Shown piece by piece: positions 1-8,391 of a stretch of DNA of 24,588 bases. A program made the position numbers and the translations under genes. How positions within the stretch are numbered: the stretch's first letter is position 1; each line of letters begins with the position of its first letter. Source of the DNA: a virus; IMG/VR virus record IMGVR_UViG_3300028398_000015, positions 1-24,588 of that record; one strand, given 5' to 3'. The notes beneath the pieces were generated by a model. It ran no database searches, was not told where the DNA came from, and saw only the letters and a program-made list of their open reading frames with translations.

Positions 1-261
1 GAAATTCCCTAAGTACATAGTCTTTACAAACCCAGCATTTCCACTTACCACTACTGGAAGACCACTATTAATTATATTCTGAATACTATCAACTGTATCA
101 AACCCTACAATTCTACCGGCCATTGAATATTTAGTTGACTTACTTCCAAAATGATGAATTATAGAACTATTTCCTCCTAAATTATTTAGTTCCGCATATA
201 TCGCATCTTTCTTTGGTCTAAATCTTTCTACAAAAATTCTTATTCCGTTTATAGTCCACAT
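1..261 (-). CDS. Tail or baseplate protein, N-terminal part (runs off left edge)
   Basis: An open frame of 87 codons with no stop runs off the left edge of the window. It starts at an ATG (259-261) one base after the TAA of the tape measure gene, with an AGAGG-like ribosome binding site inside the end of that gene. The visible protein begins MWTINGIRIFVERF and contains HHFGSKSTKY and SMAGRIVGFDT, an arrangement of short beta strands and a glycine turn. By position, the gene after the tape measure in siphoviruses usually encodes the distal tail protein or another tail-tip component. The segment is loosely reminiscent of the N-terminal domains of phage tail-hub or 'DNA circularisation' proteins, but I cannot assign a family with confidence. 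Role at the tail tip is inferred from gene order only. Confidence 0.6.
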   Translation of the reverse strand, partial: MWTINGIRIFVERFRPKKDAIYAELNNLGGNSSIIHHFGSKSTKYSMAGRIVGFDTVDSIQNIINSGLPVVVSGNAGFVKTMYLGNF

Positions 262-262
262 A

Positions 263-3200
263 TTACACTACCTCTACAGATTTATTGAAACTTCCACCTC
301 TTACACTTGCCAATAATTGATTTCCAAGGTATTTAGATACTACTTGTGCTATTACTTGTCCATCTAGAGTTATAGTAGACCTGTTAGTAAGTTCTAGATT
401 GAAATTTATCGGTTGCTGTTCGTTCCCTAAACTACTAATTCTTCCTAATTCTTTTACATCTGGTAATTTTTCAAATTTACTTTTTTCACGTTCCTTTGAT
501 AAACTTCCACCAAGAATACTAAATGCTCTTTCCATATTATTTACAAATTTATCCAGTATTGATGGTAATGAAGATTGTTTATTATCATTTCCTATTAATC
601 CAAGCATCAATGGAGGTAGGAATGCTTTAGTTATAAATCCTATATCTTTTTCTGGTTCTTGCTTCCAAGGTTCACTATGATAAAAATCACGTCTTTCTTG
701 TTGTGGCTCTATAGGTAGAGATTTCAAATACTTAAGTTGGCCAATTTCGTCTTGTAGTTTAGTCTGATTATATAGTTCATTGTACGCTTGATAATCCCTC
801 CTATCTTGGTCTAATAACCCTTGGTAATTGTCAGTAACAGTAGGCTGCTGTTCTTCACCAGGTTTGTTTTCTTCTTCTGTCGTAGAAGTAGATTTTCCAT
901 TAAATCCACCACCCCCCTGGGCATTGAATTGCATAGCAAAGGCCTGGTATGGAACCCAGAAAGTAGCATTTGATGGAATATTGTAAATACCATCTAATTG
1001 TTTCTGGTTTATTTCTACAAGTTTATTTATAGCCATCTGTAAAATAAGATTATCTTCATGTAATATCTCAGTTCCATTATCACTATAGATTAACCCTACT
1101 TCTTGTGGTTTTAGTTTATAATCAGGAAAATTAGTTTTTATAAAATTTCTAGCCCAATCAAGTGCAGCATGTAATTCAGCACTTCTAGTAGAAGGAAAAT
1201 TGACAGTTTGTATTCTCATTTGTTGAGATGATTTTTTCATCTCTGGACTAAGTTTATTCTCTTGTAGTAATTCTTTTCTAGCAGTTTCCCAAGCATCTCT
1301 GGTTATACCCTTAGTTAATAATATTCCTTCTTTGAAGTCAACAAGCATTTCTCTTAGAGATTTAAGATACGCTTGCCATTCATCTGCTGTTAAAACACCA
1401 GCCTCTATAAGTTTATTTCCAAACTCTTGCATTTTCTCTTTTGCTCTTTCATAAATAGCATTAGCATCACTTTCTGTAGCATTCTTTTCTTTGATTACTT
1501 CTGGCATATTGAAATTTCTTACATGAATGTTTTGAAGTGTGTTATTGGCGTAGTCTATGACCTGCTGTTCCAAGTCTTTTTCTTTTAGTCTTAATTCAAC
1601 AGGAATTATAACCCCCTTGGAACTCATATCATCTATTTTCTGCTGTACTTTCTCAAGTTCAGTTAATAGAGATGTCATCTTAGAGATTTCTTCATCAGTC
1701 CCTTTTACATAAATTTCTGATAGTTTCTCCAATCCTTCTGCTGAATCTTTAGTTTTATACCCAACCAATTCTAGACTATCTCCAAGAGAATAATAAATAA
1801 ACGGAAGATTTGAAGATAGATTTGATATTCTTTCTAATCTTTTTTCATATTCAGCAGCAGAAATATTCCCTCTCTGAAATGCGTCTTTTACTCCCTTTTC
1901 TAGTCTAGAAATAATTGAAGAAAATTCCCCTTGATGTGATTTAGCCGCAGCCACAACATTTTTATCAAATGGTGTAACAGGGTTTTCTAATCTATTTCTT
2001 GGGATAACATTATCTGCTTCTATTCTGCTTGCTTTTAGTAATTCAATAGCAAGTTGTTGTTTATCCTTTCCAAAAAATGCACCCGTTTCAGCAACAAATT
2101 TGGCAAACCCCCATCTATATCCCTTTCCTCTATCAAATATGTCTACATCTTTTTGCGCAGTCTTGTTGCCTAGAACAGCCAATAATTTTATCACCGTATC
2201 TACACTTGCCTTAGAAGCCCATCCTAGAGCCCGTGTAAAGAAACTGCTATAAAATTTTTCTTCTAAAGTTTTAGATTCTTCTGTTACATTTGGCTTTTGC
2301 TCCTCTTTCTTTTTATTAAATTCTTCGGCCATCATTTGGGCAATAGTTCCGCTATCTTTATTTACAGACCTCACAAATCCACTTGCAATTGTATCGCCCG
2401 CTGACATTAGTAAAGGTGCTAACTCTGGTTGCCCAAAAGCAGTCGCCAATATGCCCCCAATCGTCATTCCTGCGATACTTCCAATAGCCTCTTGCTTGTC
2501 GTTTTCATTTCCACTAAAATACTTGGAAGCAGCCCCACCAATAATAGCAGTTCCTACTAACCCAGTTGCTACCATATTAGGGGTAAGTTTAAATCTTGGC
2601 TGTTTAACCCATCCCTGGGAAGTAAACTCTTTTCCTGAGTACCCAAATAATTTTCCAGATAAAGTGTTTATAGGAGCAGCAATCGCACCTAATCTATTGC
2701 TACGTCTTAAATACCCAATTAGAGGTAACAAAGTCATTAATGTTACCCCTGCTCTACCAGTTGTATCTACAAATACATCCATTAGTTTTATTATATCAGA
2801 TAAAACTGTAGAAAGATTTGAAAATAAATCTAATACCCCACCATCACTTCCGATTGTTTCGGCAAATTTTTGAAAAGAATTTGCAAGTCTGGTTAAAGAA
2901 GACCTAGCAGTATCTAATTTTACCTTCAATGCTTTTTCAGATTCACCAAAAGCATCGTTTGAAATCTTAGCAATACCTAATGCCTTTCCATATACTTTTA
3001 TCATGTTGATAAATGGGGCAGCCCTTCTAGAACCACCTGCAAGACTTCTGGCTAATTCTTTCAATTTTGTATCGTCTATAATTCCAGCAGAATATCTAGA
3101 AGCAATCTCATCTAAAATATCACCAAAATCTCTAAATTCCCCCTTTAAATCTCTTACGGCAATGCCAATTTCATTAAGTTGTCTTTCTGCTTCAGAAGAT

Positions 3201-6076
3201 TGAACATTTGAGATAAACGACCGCAAAATATTACCAACTTCTTTACCACTATAGGGGGTAGATTCTACCAGTGCCGCTACAATACCGTTTAGTTTGTCTA
3301 CACTAAACCCAGAATTTAAGGCCGCCGCACCAACTACTGAATATGCTTCTGCTAAATCATTTATTCCAACTTGGGCATTTTTACTTACTGCTATCCACTT
3401 ATCTAATAATTTTTCTGCCTGAGATAGAGGCATATTTGCTTGTCTCAAAGCACCTACTAATATATCAATTGCTTCTGCCTGGTCAATAGAAGCAAGTTTT
3501 GAAAGTATGAGAGATGTCTTTAGTACTTTTAGTGCTACAGCAGTTCTTTGAAATTGATTACCTAACCCAGCAGTAGCCCTATAAGCAGCAGAAAATCCCT
3601 CAATAGCATCATTAATTGATGTAGCAGTTTCATCTGCAACATCTGCAATTTGTTTGAATACTCTTCCACTTTCTCTCATATTAGTATTCAAAGCAATTGC
3701 CACATTTGCTAATTTTGATTGATTATCTATAGAAATATTTATAAGTTCGTTTAGTTTCTGAAGAGGAACATAAGTAAGTTGAATAGCAATTGCCCATTTG
3801 GAGGCCTCGACAATATTTCTCATTACCCCATCAAGAAATCCTTGATACTTTCTTTGTACATCTCTTAATACGTTTCCGTATTTGTCCATAGAGAGGGATA
3901 ACATTCTTGTTTCTCCATTTAATCCCTCCATAGCAAATGTAAATCTAGTAATACCCGTAGAGGCTTCTGTGTGAATTTTCTTTAGATTTTCAATTTTAAA
4001 TCCGTATTTTTCTGCTTTTTCTATTACTGAAGAATATATTCTTTTTACTCTTTCCAATTCTTCTGTAGAAAACCCTCTTCCGCCTAAATCTTTTTTACTA
4101 AACCCAACACGACCTGCTTCGTCAGTAAAAACAGAAAATTGCTTTATTTCACCGTTGGCGTCTTTTATAGCAAATACGAGTTCTGTAATTTTAGTCTTCT
4201 CATCTCTTATAACACCAACAAGATTTTTCACGCTACCACCAAATCTATTGGCAGCATCCATAGCATTTTTATACGCCGAAGAAATTCTTAGAGTTTCTTC
4301 TACTGTTAATTGTGACGCCTGTCTTGAGTCTTCAAATATTCTTCCTTGTGCATCTCCGTATAATTTCTTAGTATACGGCATATTATTTTCGTCTTTTGCC
4401 GTAAATGAAATTTCTGTAATATTACCAAATTGCCTTATTCCGCTAATATCTTTCAGAGAGGCACCATATTTTTCTATTTCTTTTGTTAGGTTCTTAAATC
4501 TATCCGCCAATCTGTCAAGAACTTCTGTAGGAAGTTGTCTCCTCATTTCTGATAAAGACCTTCCTATTCTTCCCATCTTATCTGCGTATAAAGTTAACTT
4601 CCCTATTTCTTCATTATGTAGAGTAACTTTTGCTACATTTCCACCTTGAAGTCTTTCTATATTTATTACATCTTCAAGACTATATCCATATTTGAAAACT
4701 TCTTCTCTTAGATGTTGAAAATCTACTGCAAGTTTTCCTATTTCATCTCTCGTTACTTTAGAAATATTATTTAAATTCTCATGTACTTTACCTAATCTAT
4801 CTACATATAAGACTACTTTCTTTATTTCTTCCCCTTCTTTTTCGTATCCAGTTACTTTATACACCCCGCTCTGAAGTCTTGTTACATTGAAGTTATTTCC
4901 AAATCTTGAGTTAATATCATAGCGCAATTTAGGAAATTCCTTTGTCATTTCATCAAATAACGCTTTAGATTGTAATGCTAATTCTTCTTTTCTGCTTCTT
5001 ATAACTCTTCCTTGTTCGTCCAATTTAAGAGTAAGTTTTTCTACCACGCCCTCGGCGTTTTTAGTTACAAATGTAAATTGTCTTACTCCAGCAGAAGCAT
5101 TGTGATAGGCATTTTCAAGATTTTTTACAGAAAGATTATGTTGCTCCACAAATTTCTGTAATTCTGGAAATTGACCCAATAGAGTATTAAATTGTTCTTC
5201 TGTAAATCCTTTTAGAAATTCCCTTTTAGTAAACCCAATTCTTCCTTCTTTATCAATATAAACAGACTTCTTGAAATTTCTTCTTTCATCCCCAAGAGTA
5301 ACTTGCAAAGCGTCAGGTGAAATATCAGGACGTGCAGAAACGTTGAGGATATTTTTCTCTGTCATCCCCAATTCTCTCAATACTTCTGCAAGTCCTTTGT
5401 ATTGTTTCGTTAGTTCCGATACTTGTTCACTTGTAAGTCTTGAAGCAAATGCAAGATTTGAATGTACTTCCCCAAGTCTATCAATATAAAATGAAACTCT
5501 TTTGGCTTCTTCCCCTTCTTCTTTTATTTGCTCACCAATAACTCTATAAATACCTTTGCCTATCTGTTTCGGCTCTTCTACTATACTAACAATATTAAAC
5601 TCATCTTTTAGTTTCTTCATTATCCCAGAAAACGCTTTTTCTAATTTTTCTGCATAAATATCTACATTAGAAATAGCAATCTCTGGAGTAATTATAATTT
5701 CTTCTTGATTAAGTTTAGACACTTCTTGTTTGGCTTTCTCTACTTCTTTTGCTATAACATCAGCATTGATTTTTGGTTCTTTTATCTTTTCTACTTCTCT
5801 CTGTATTTGAGAAATAGCATTAGATACTGTAGTAAGCCTGTCTATAGTATCCTGAGGTATATTTATAACTGGAGACTTCCCAGAAGATAGTCTATTTATA
5901 GTTTCTATGTATACATTAATTATTTCTATAAAAGTTTTCATTCCTCTCTCTGAGGTAGAAAACTTTTCAACCATAGAGGCAAGAGAATTGGTAAGTCCAC
6001 TAATTGCTGGATTTACTTTTTCTATGGTACTGGCTATCTCTTTTAATATTGATACAAATTGTTCTAGTTCATTCAT
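263..6076 (-). CDS. Tail tape measure protein with N-terminal repeat array
   Basis: At 1937 aa this is by far the largest gene. It follows the tail chaperone genes, which is the standard tape measure position. Such proteins set tail tube length and are threaded through the tube lumen. Residues 1-160 are helical and charged. Residues about 165-745 hold eight diverged modules of about 76 aa, each with a D-x2-G-[RKEN]-[VI] turn, starting at D199, D275, D353, D426, D499, D575, D652 and D731. Residues about 760-1060 match the TP901-type core in character (for example TATSINDAIEGF, QRTAVALKVLKTS, STPYSGKEVGNILRSF). Hydrophobic glycine-rich stretches near 1100-1122, 1165-1185 and 1198-1215 could be membrane-active. 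The C-terminal third is coiled and charged. The ATG lies 8 bases after a GGAG that overlaps the previous gene's end. The assignment is secure; the repeat function is unknown. Confidence 0.95.
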   Translation of the reverse strand: MNELEQFVSILKEIASTIEKVNPAISGLTNSLASMVEKFSTSERGMKTFIEIINVYIETINRLSSGKSPVINIPQDTIDRLTTVSNAISQIQREVEKIKEPKINADVIAKEVEKAKQEVSKLNQEEIIITPEIAISNVDIYAEKLEKAFSGIMKKLKDEFNIVSIVEEPKQIGKGIYRVIGEQIKEEGEEAKRVSFYIDRLGEVHSNLAFASRLTSEQVSELTKQYKGLAEVLRELGMTEKNILNVSARPDISPDALQVTLGDERRNFKKSVYIDKEGRIGFTKREFLKGFTEEQFNTLLGQFPELQKFVEQHNLSVKNLENAYHNASAGVRQFTFVTKNAEGVVEKLTLKLDEQGRVIRSRKEELALQSKALFDEMTKEFPKLRYDINSRFGNNFNVTRLQSGVYKVTGYEKEGEEIKKVVLYVDRLGKVHENLNNISKVTRDEIGKLAVDFQHLREEVFKYGYSLEDVINIERLQGGNVAKVTLHNEEIGKLTLYADKMGRIGRSLSEMRRQLPTEVLDRLADRFKNLTKEIEKYGASLKDISGIRQFGNITEISFTAKDENNMPYTKKLYGDAQGRIFEDSRQASQLTVEETLRISSAYKNAMDAANRFGGSVKNLVGVIRDEKTKITELVFAIKDANGEIKQFSVFTDEAGRVGFSKKDLGGRGFSTEELERVKRIYSSVIEKAEKYGFKIENLKKIHTEASTGITRFTFAMEGLNGETRMLSLSMDKYGNVLRDVQRKYQGFLDGVMRNIVEASKWAIAIQLTYVPLQKLNELINISIDNQSKLANVAIALNTNMRESGRVFKQIADVADETATSINDAIEGFSAAYRATAGLGNQFQRTAVALKVLKTSLILSKLASIDQAEAIDILVGALRQANMPLSQAEKLLDKWIAVSKNAQVGINDLAEAYSVVGAAALNSGFSVDKLNGIVAALVESTPYSGKEVGNILRSFISNVQSSEAERQLNEIGIAVRDLKGEFRDFGDILDEIASRYSAGIIDDTKLKELARSLAGGSRRAAPFINMIKVYGKALGIAKISNDAFGESEKALKVKLDTARSSLTRLANSFQKFAETIGSDGGVLDLFSNLSTVLSDIIKLMDVFVDTTGRAGVTLMTLLPLIGYLRRSNRLGAIAAPINTLSGKLFGYSGKEFTSQGWVKQPRFKLTPNMVATGLVGTAIIGGAASKYFSGNENDKQEAIGSIAGMTIGGILATAFGQPELAPLLMSAGDTIASGFVRSVNKDSGTIAQMMAEEFNKKKEEQKPNVTEESKTLEEKFYSSFFTRALGWASKASVDTVIKLLAVLGNKTAQKDVDIFDRGKGYRWGFAKFVAETGAFFGKDKQQLAIELLKASRIEADNVIPRNRLENPVTPFDKNVVAAAKSHQGEFSSIISRLEKGVKDAFQRGNISAAEYEKRLERISNLSSNLPFIYYSLGDSLELVGYKTKDSAEGLEKLSEIYVKGTDEEISKMTSLLTELEKVQQKIDDMSSKGVIIPVELRLKEKDLEQQVIDYANNTLQNIHVRNFNMPEVIKEKNATESDANAIYERAKEKMQEFGNKLIEAGVLTADEWQAYLKSLREMLVDFKEGILLTKGITRDAWETARKELLQENKLSPEMKKSSQQMRIQTVNFPSTRSAELHAALDWARNFIKTNFPDYKLKPQEVGLIYSDNGTEILHEDNLILQMAINKLVEINQKQLDGIYNIPSNATFWVPYQAFAMQFNAQGGGGFNGKSTSTTEEENKPGEEQQPTVTDNYQGLLDQDRRDYQAYNELYNQTKLQDEIGQLKYLKSLPIEPQQERRDFYHSEPWKQEPEKDIGFITKAFLPPLMLGLIGNDNKQSSLPSILDKFVNNMERAFSILGGSLSKEREKSKFEKLPDVKELGRISSLGNEQQPINFNLELTNRSTITLDGQVIAQVVSKYLGNQLLASVRGGSFNKSVEVV
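3842..5584 (-). repeat. Eight tandem ~76-residue coding repeats inside the tape measure gene
   Basis: The encoded protein segment (residues about 165-745) is built from eight diverged copies of one module: a short beta hairpin, a turn with D-x2-G-[RKEN]-[VI], then a helix ending near a KYG- or RFG-like motif. The turn sequences are DRLGEV, DKEGRI, DEQGRV, DRLGKV, DKMGRI, DAQGRI, DEAGRV and DKYGNV. Distances between successive aspartates are 76, 78, 73, 73, 76, 77 and 79 residues. The last copy is incomplete because it runs into the TP901-like core. The copies are too diverged to be seen as DNA repeats. Confidence 0.85.
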
Positions 6077-6081
6077 ATAAG

Positions 6082-6357
6082 TTACTCCACATCATTAATA
6101 TCAATTATTATTCCATCTACTTGGTTTGATTTCTTTGTATCAAATACTTTATCAAACCATTTATCTATATCCTTTTTCTTCCCGTCCCAGATTAATTTTT
6201 CTGGGGGACGTTTTTCTCTCGGTAATTCATTATAAGATTCTACCTGCATCCTCTTTCTTATGACAAAAGAAATTGTGTATGGCATATAATTAATATTTTC
6301 AAGTTTTCTATCTAAAGGATAGCGCAACGCCTTGGCTACTGCCCATATAGAAGCCAT
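6082..6357 (-). CDS. Tail assembly chaperone, frameshift extension (T-like part)
   Basis: This 91-codon frame from its first ATG sits between the first tail chaperone gene and the tape measure gene, the place of lambda T. The frame is open further upstream, to a TAG at 6481-6483, so it overlaps the preceding gene by about 108 bases. The ATG at 6355-6357 has no recognisable ribosome binding site. A -1 slip on the A AAA AAA at 6375-6381 enters this frame and adds residues IARSNA before the ATG, giving a 236+6+91 = 333-aa fusion. By analogy with lambda gpG/gpGT, the fusion would coat and fold the tape measure protein and recruit tail tube subunits. The protein is basic and begins MASIWAVAKALRYPL. 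It is most likely made only as the frameshift extension rather than alone. Confidence 0.8.
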   Translation of the reverse strand: MASIWAVAKALRYPLDRKLENINYMPYTISFVIRKRMQVESYNELPREKRPPEKLIWDGKKKDIDKWFDKVFDTKKSNQVDGIIIDINDVE

Positions 6358-6381
6358 AGCGTTGCTTCTGGCTATTTTTTT
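6324..6381 (-). promoter_or_regulatory. Programmed -1 ribosomal frameshift signal
   Basis: Reading the minus strand, the zero frame ends TTA AAA AAA TAG, so the heptamer A AAA AAA (6375-6381) lies directly before the stop codon. After a 9-base spacer (6366-6374) comes a hairpin at 6324-6365. Its outer stem is GCAACGC with GCGTTGC, then a U-G wobble and an A-A mismatch, then an inner stem TGGCT with AGCCA, and a 14-base loop. A GGAAG that could act as a Shine-Dalgarno-like stimulator lies just upstream of the heptamer. Slippery heptamer, spacing and stem match the layout of known bacterial and phage -1 signals. The frameshift rate cannot be read from sequence. Confidence 0.85.
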
Positions 6382-7082
6382 AATTCTTCCATAGGTATAT
6401 CTATTGACATATAAGAAGTTACAAATTGTTCTCTTATCTTGGAGGGAAGTTTTGATACCTGCTCTGGAGAAGTGAATAATCTATCTCTATATTCTTTATC
6501 TTTATATGTAGCATAGTAAACACAAGAATCCATAAATTTGTTTTCAAGTTCCTTTGTAACAAAAGTTTCAATAATTCTATTCTCCAGTAAACCCTTTAAT
6601 ACTTCTTTATGCTTTTCATTTAATTGTTTCTTTCTTCCCCTAATAATTTTATTAAGATTTTTTCTGATTTCCTCTGAAACAAGTTGTGGATATTGGTCAA
6701 CTTTTTCCTGGTATTCAACCCATTCTATAGTGCTAGCGTCTTCGTCAGGCTCTTTTGGAAATGGAATATCAACTTCAGAAGTTGCTTTTTTATGCAAGTC
6801 AGGAAGTTCATACATAATTATCGTGTCAATTATTTCTTCCTTTTTCATTCTGTTCATATTAGGAAGATATGCTTTATGTTCGTCTGTTCCTTTCTTATAA
6901 ATCTTTTCTTTTAGTTCACTGGCCTTTCTTAGTGCATATACTCTTGACCGATTCAACTCTTCATCAGAAACCACTCTCATATATACGTCAAAACTTTTTC
7001 CATCGGGTAATATAATAGTAAATACATCCCCCCAATGAAATAGTTTCTCAATATCAACATCATTCTTTTCTGGTGTTATCAT
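6372..7082 (-). CDS. Tail assembly chaperone, N-terminal (G-like) protein
   Basis: This 236-aa acidic and basic, mostly helical protein lies between the major tail protein gene and the tape measure gene. In siphoviruses that is the position of the G-type tail chaperone. It starts at an ATG 7 bases after AAGGAGG and ends at a TAG that directly follows the A AAA AAA slippery run, so part of translation should continue into the next frame. The N-terminal region (for example DVFTIILPDGKSFDVYMRVV, residues about 18-38) looks like a small beta-rich tail-chaperone domain, and the rest is helical. It is longer than lambda gpG (about 140 aa). It lies directly downstream of an intrinsic terminator, so its transcript level is probably lower than that of the major tail protein. 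Function is assigned from position and the recoding signal, not from a recognised domain. Confidence 0.8.
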   Translation of the reverse strand: MITPEKNDVDIEKLFHWGDVFTIILPDGKSFDVYMRVVSDEELNRSRVYALRKASELKEKIYKKGTDEHKAYLPNMNRMKKEEIIDTIIMYELPDLHKKATSEVDIPFPKEPDEDASTIEWVEYQEKVDQYPQLVSEEIRKNLNKIIRGRKKQLNEKHKEVLKGLLENRIIETFVTKELENKFMDSCVYYATYKDKEYRDRLFTSPEQVSKLPSKIREQFVTSYMSIDIPMEELKK

Positions 7083-7103
7083 CCTTTCCTCCTTAGTGTC
7101 TGT

Positions 7104-7147
7104 AAATAAAAAAGGGGCTAGTCTTCTTATAAAATAAGACTAGCCCC
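7104..7147 (-). terminator. Rho-independent terminator after the major tail protein gene
   Basis: On the minus strand a perfect 12-bp stem (GGGGCTAGTCTT with AAGACTAGCCCC, 10-base loop, 7114-7147) is followed at once by six T residues and TATTTA. It sits 33 bases after the stop codon of the major tail protein and before the ribosome binding site of the tail chaperone gene. No promoter is seen between it and the chaperone gene, so downstream tail genes must be reached by read-through. The plus-strand reading has no T tract, so the element is directional. Confidence 0.9.
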
Positions 7148-7180
7148 TCAAAAATCCCTTTATGCTAAAACTATTATAAA

Positions 7181-8377
7181 TTATTGTCTATTACCACTAT
7201 ATACCATTACCACAGCATCTTCAGACCGGAAGTTGAACTCCACAATACCATTTTCATTTACATTGAATGTATGAGTATCACCGACAATAGAAATGCTTGG
7301 TAAATAGTATGTCTTTAGGACATTACCACTTACAGTAGTATCACATGGGTCATATAATTTAATCTCTAAATCAAGCCCACCTGCAGTGCATCCTTCACCA
7401 ACTGAAAACTCAGTCTCTCCAGAATTGGTGCTGCCGTTTAGTAACAGGTCAATTAATTCTGTATCGGTGTCAAGAACTCTAATTCTACCTTCTACAGTAG
7501 GAACTTGTCTTTGGTATCCAATAACACCCCGGCTACCCATTTCTTTTACTTCTTGTACTCTCATATTACCGTTAATAGTAACAGATTGTACTCTAGGAAC
7601 ATTGGTTGCAGAAATCACAATTTTTACATCACCACCTTTTATAGCCGCGGGCATAGTGTCATCACTAATGTCTGACCAATTATCACCAGAAGGATTTGCA
7701 TGATATACGGCTAGTAGTTGTTCAGTTCTGCTATCACCAGTGGTAATAGTATTAGTACCGGGGTCATAAGAATATTCACCGCTTCCTGGTGTTCCACTTA
7801 CTTCAGTTAAGTAATTACCATCTAAAATTACAGATAGTAAGTATTCTCCATTCTTCAGTTGAATTGGTGTTTCGCTAAGAGTAAAGGAAGTAGTGCCACT
7901 AGTAAATTTGTCTACTACTACATCATATTTGAATAATCTTTTGGTAGAACCAACAGCGGTATAATTTTCTTCGGCCTCACCATCTACAGAAAAATTATAA
8001 GAAAAATCTCTAATTTGCATTCTCTTTACATGAATGCTTTTCACATAATCACTTTTCTTAGCATCTTTTACATAGATAATAAAATCTGCTTCCCCTAATT
8101 CTTGTGTAGAAACACCACTAGATGGATAGTTATTAGCATCTACACCAGTAAGTACAGAAAATAATTTTACACCAGTATCAAAAGCAGAAAACGTAATGGT
8201 AGAAGTCTTTGGGTCTTTTACAATACCAGCATGATTTGGGTTACCAAGTTCATCTACATCATTTACGGGAACATTTTCTTCTGAAGATAATCTCTGTACT
8301 CTAGGAATAAATGCAGCGTCTCTTGGGCCTACAATTCGTAAAGCAACCTCTTTTGAGGCAACTGCTAATCTCGTCAT
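7181..8377 (-). CDS. Major tail (tube) protein
   Basis: This 398-aa beta-rich protein is followed by a terminator and then the tail chaperone cassette, the expected place of the tail tube subunit. It begins MTRLAVASKEVALRIV and is rich in Thr, Ser, Val and Gly with many short predicted strands, as in tube proteins. It has the segment RVQSVTINGNMRVQEVKEMG and near the end TFNVNENGIVEFNFRSEDAV, which fits a tube-forming beta sandwich. It is longer than many siphovirus tube proteins, so it may carry an inserted or added beta domain in the middle (for example FTLSETPIQLKNGEYLLSV to TNTITTGDSR). The ATG is preceded by AAGGAGG. The strong terminator immediately downstream suggests high-level expression of this gene relative to those after it. 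Tube role is inferred from order and composition. Confidence 0.8.
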   Translation of the reverse strand: MTRLAVASKEVALRIVGPRDAAFIPRVQRLSSEENVPVNDVDELGNPNHAGIVKDPKTSTITFSAFDTGVKLFSVLTGVDANNYPSSGVSTQELGEADFIIYVKDAKKSDYVKSIHVKRMQIRDFSYNFSVDGEAEENYTAVGSTKRLFKYDVVVDKFTSGTTSFTLSETPIQLKNGEYLLSVILDGNYLTEVSGTPGSGEYSYDPGTNTITTGDSRTEQLLAVYHANPSGDNWSDISDDTMPAAIKGGDVKIVISATNVPRVQSVTINGNMRVQEVKEMGSRGVIGYQRQVPTVEGRIRVLDTDTELIDLLLNGSTNSGETEFSVGEGCTAGGLDLEIKLYDPCDTTVSGNVLKTYYLPSISIVGDTHTFNVNENGIVEFNFRSEDAVVMVYSGNRQ

Positions 8378-8391
8378 TTTACTTTTCCTCC

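Noticed and set aside
4155-4649. Plus-strand frame of 164 codons inside the tape measure gene
   Set aside because: Antisense to a clear coding repeat region, no ribosome site or promoter. The same applies to 2451-2873 and the other plus-strand frames within 1-20400.
7173-7178. TATAAT on the minus strand at the end of the major tail gene as a promoter for the tail chaperone genes
   Set aside because: No -35 match at 17 bases and it lies before the terminator, so it could not serve the downstream genes without read-through.
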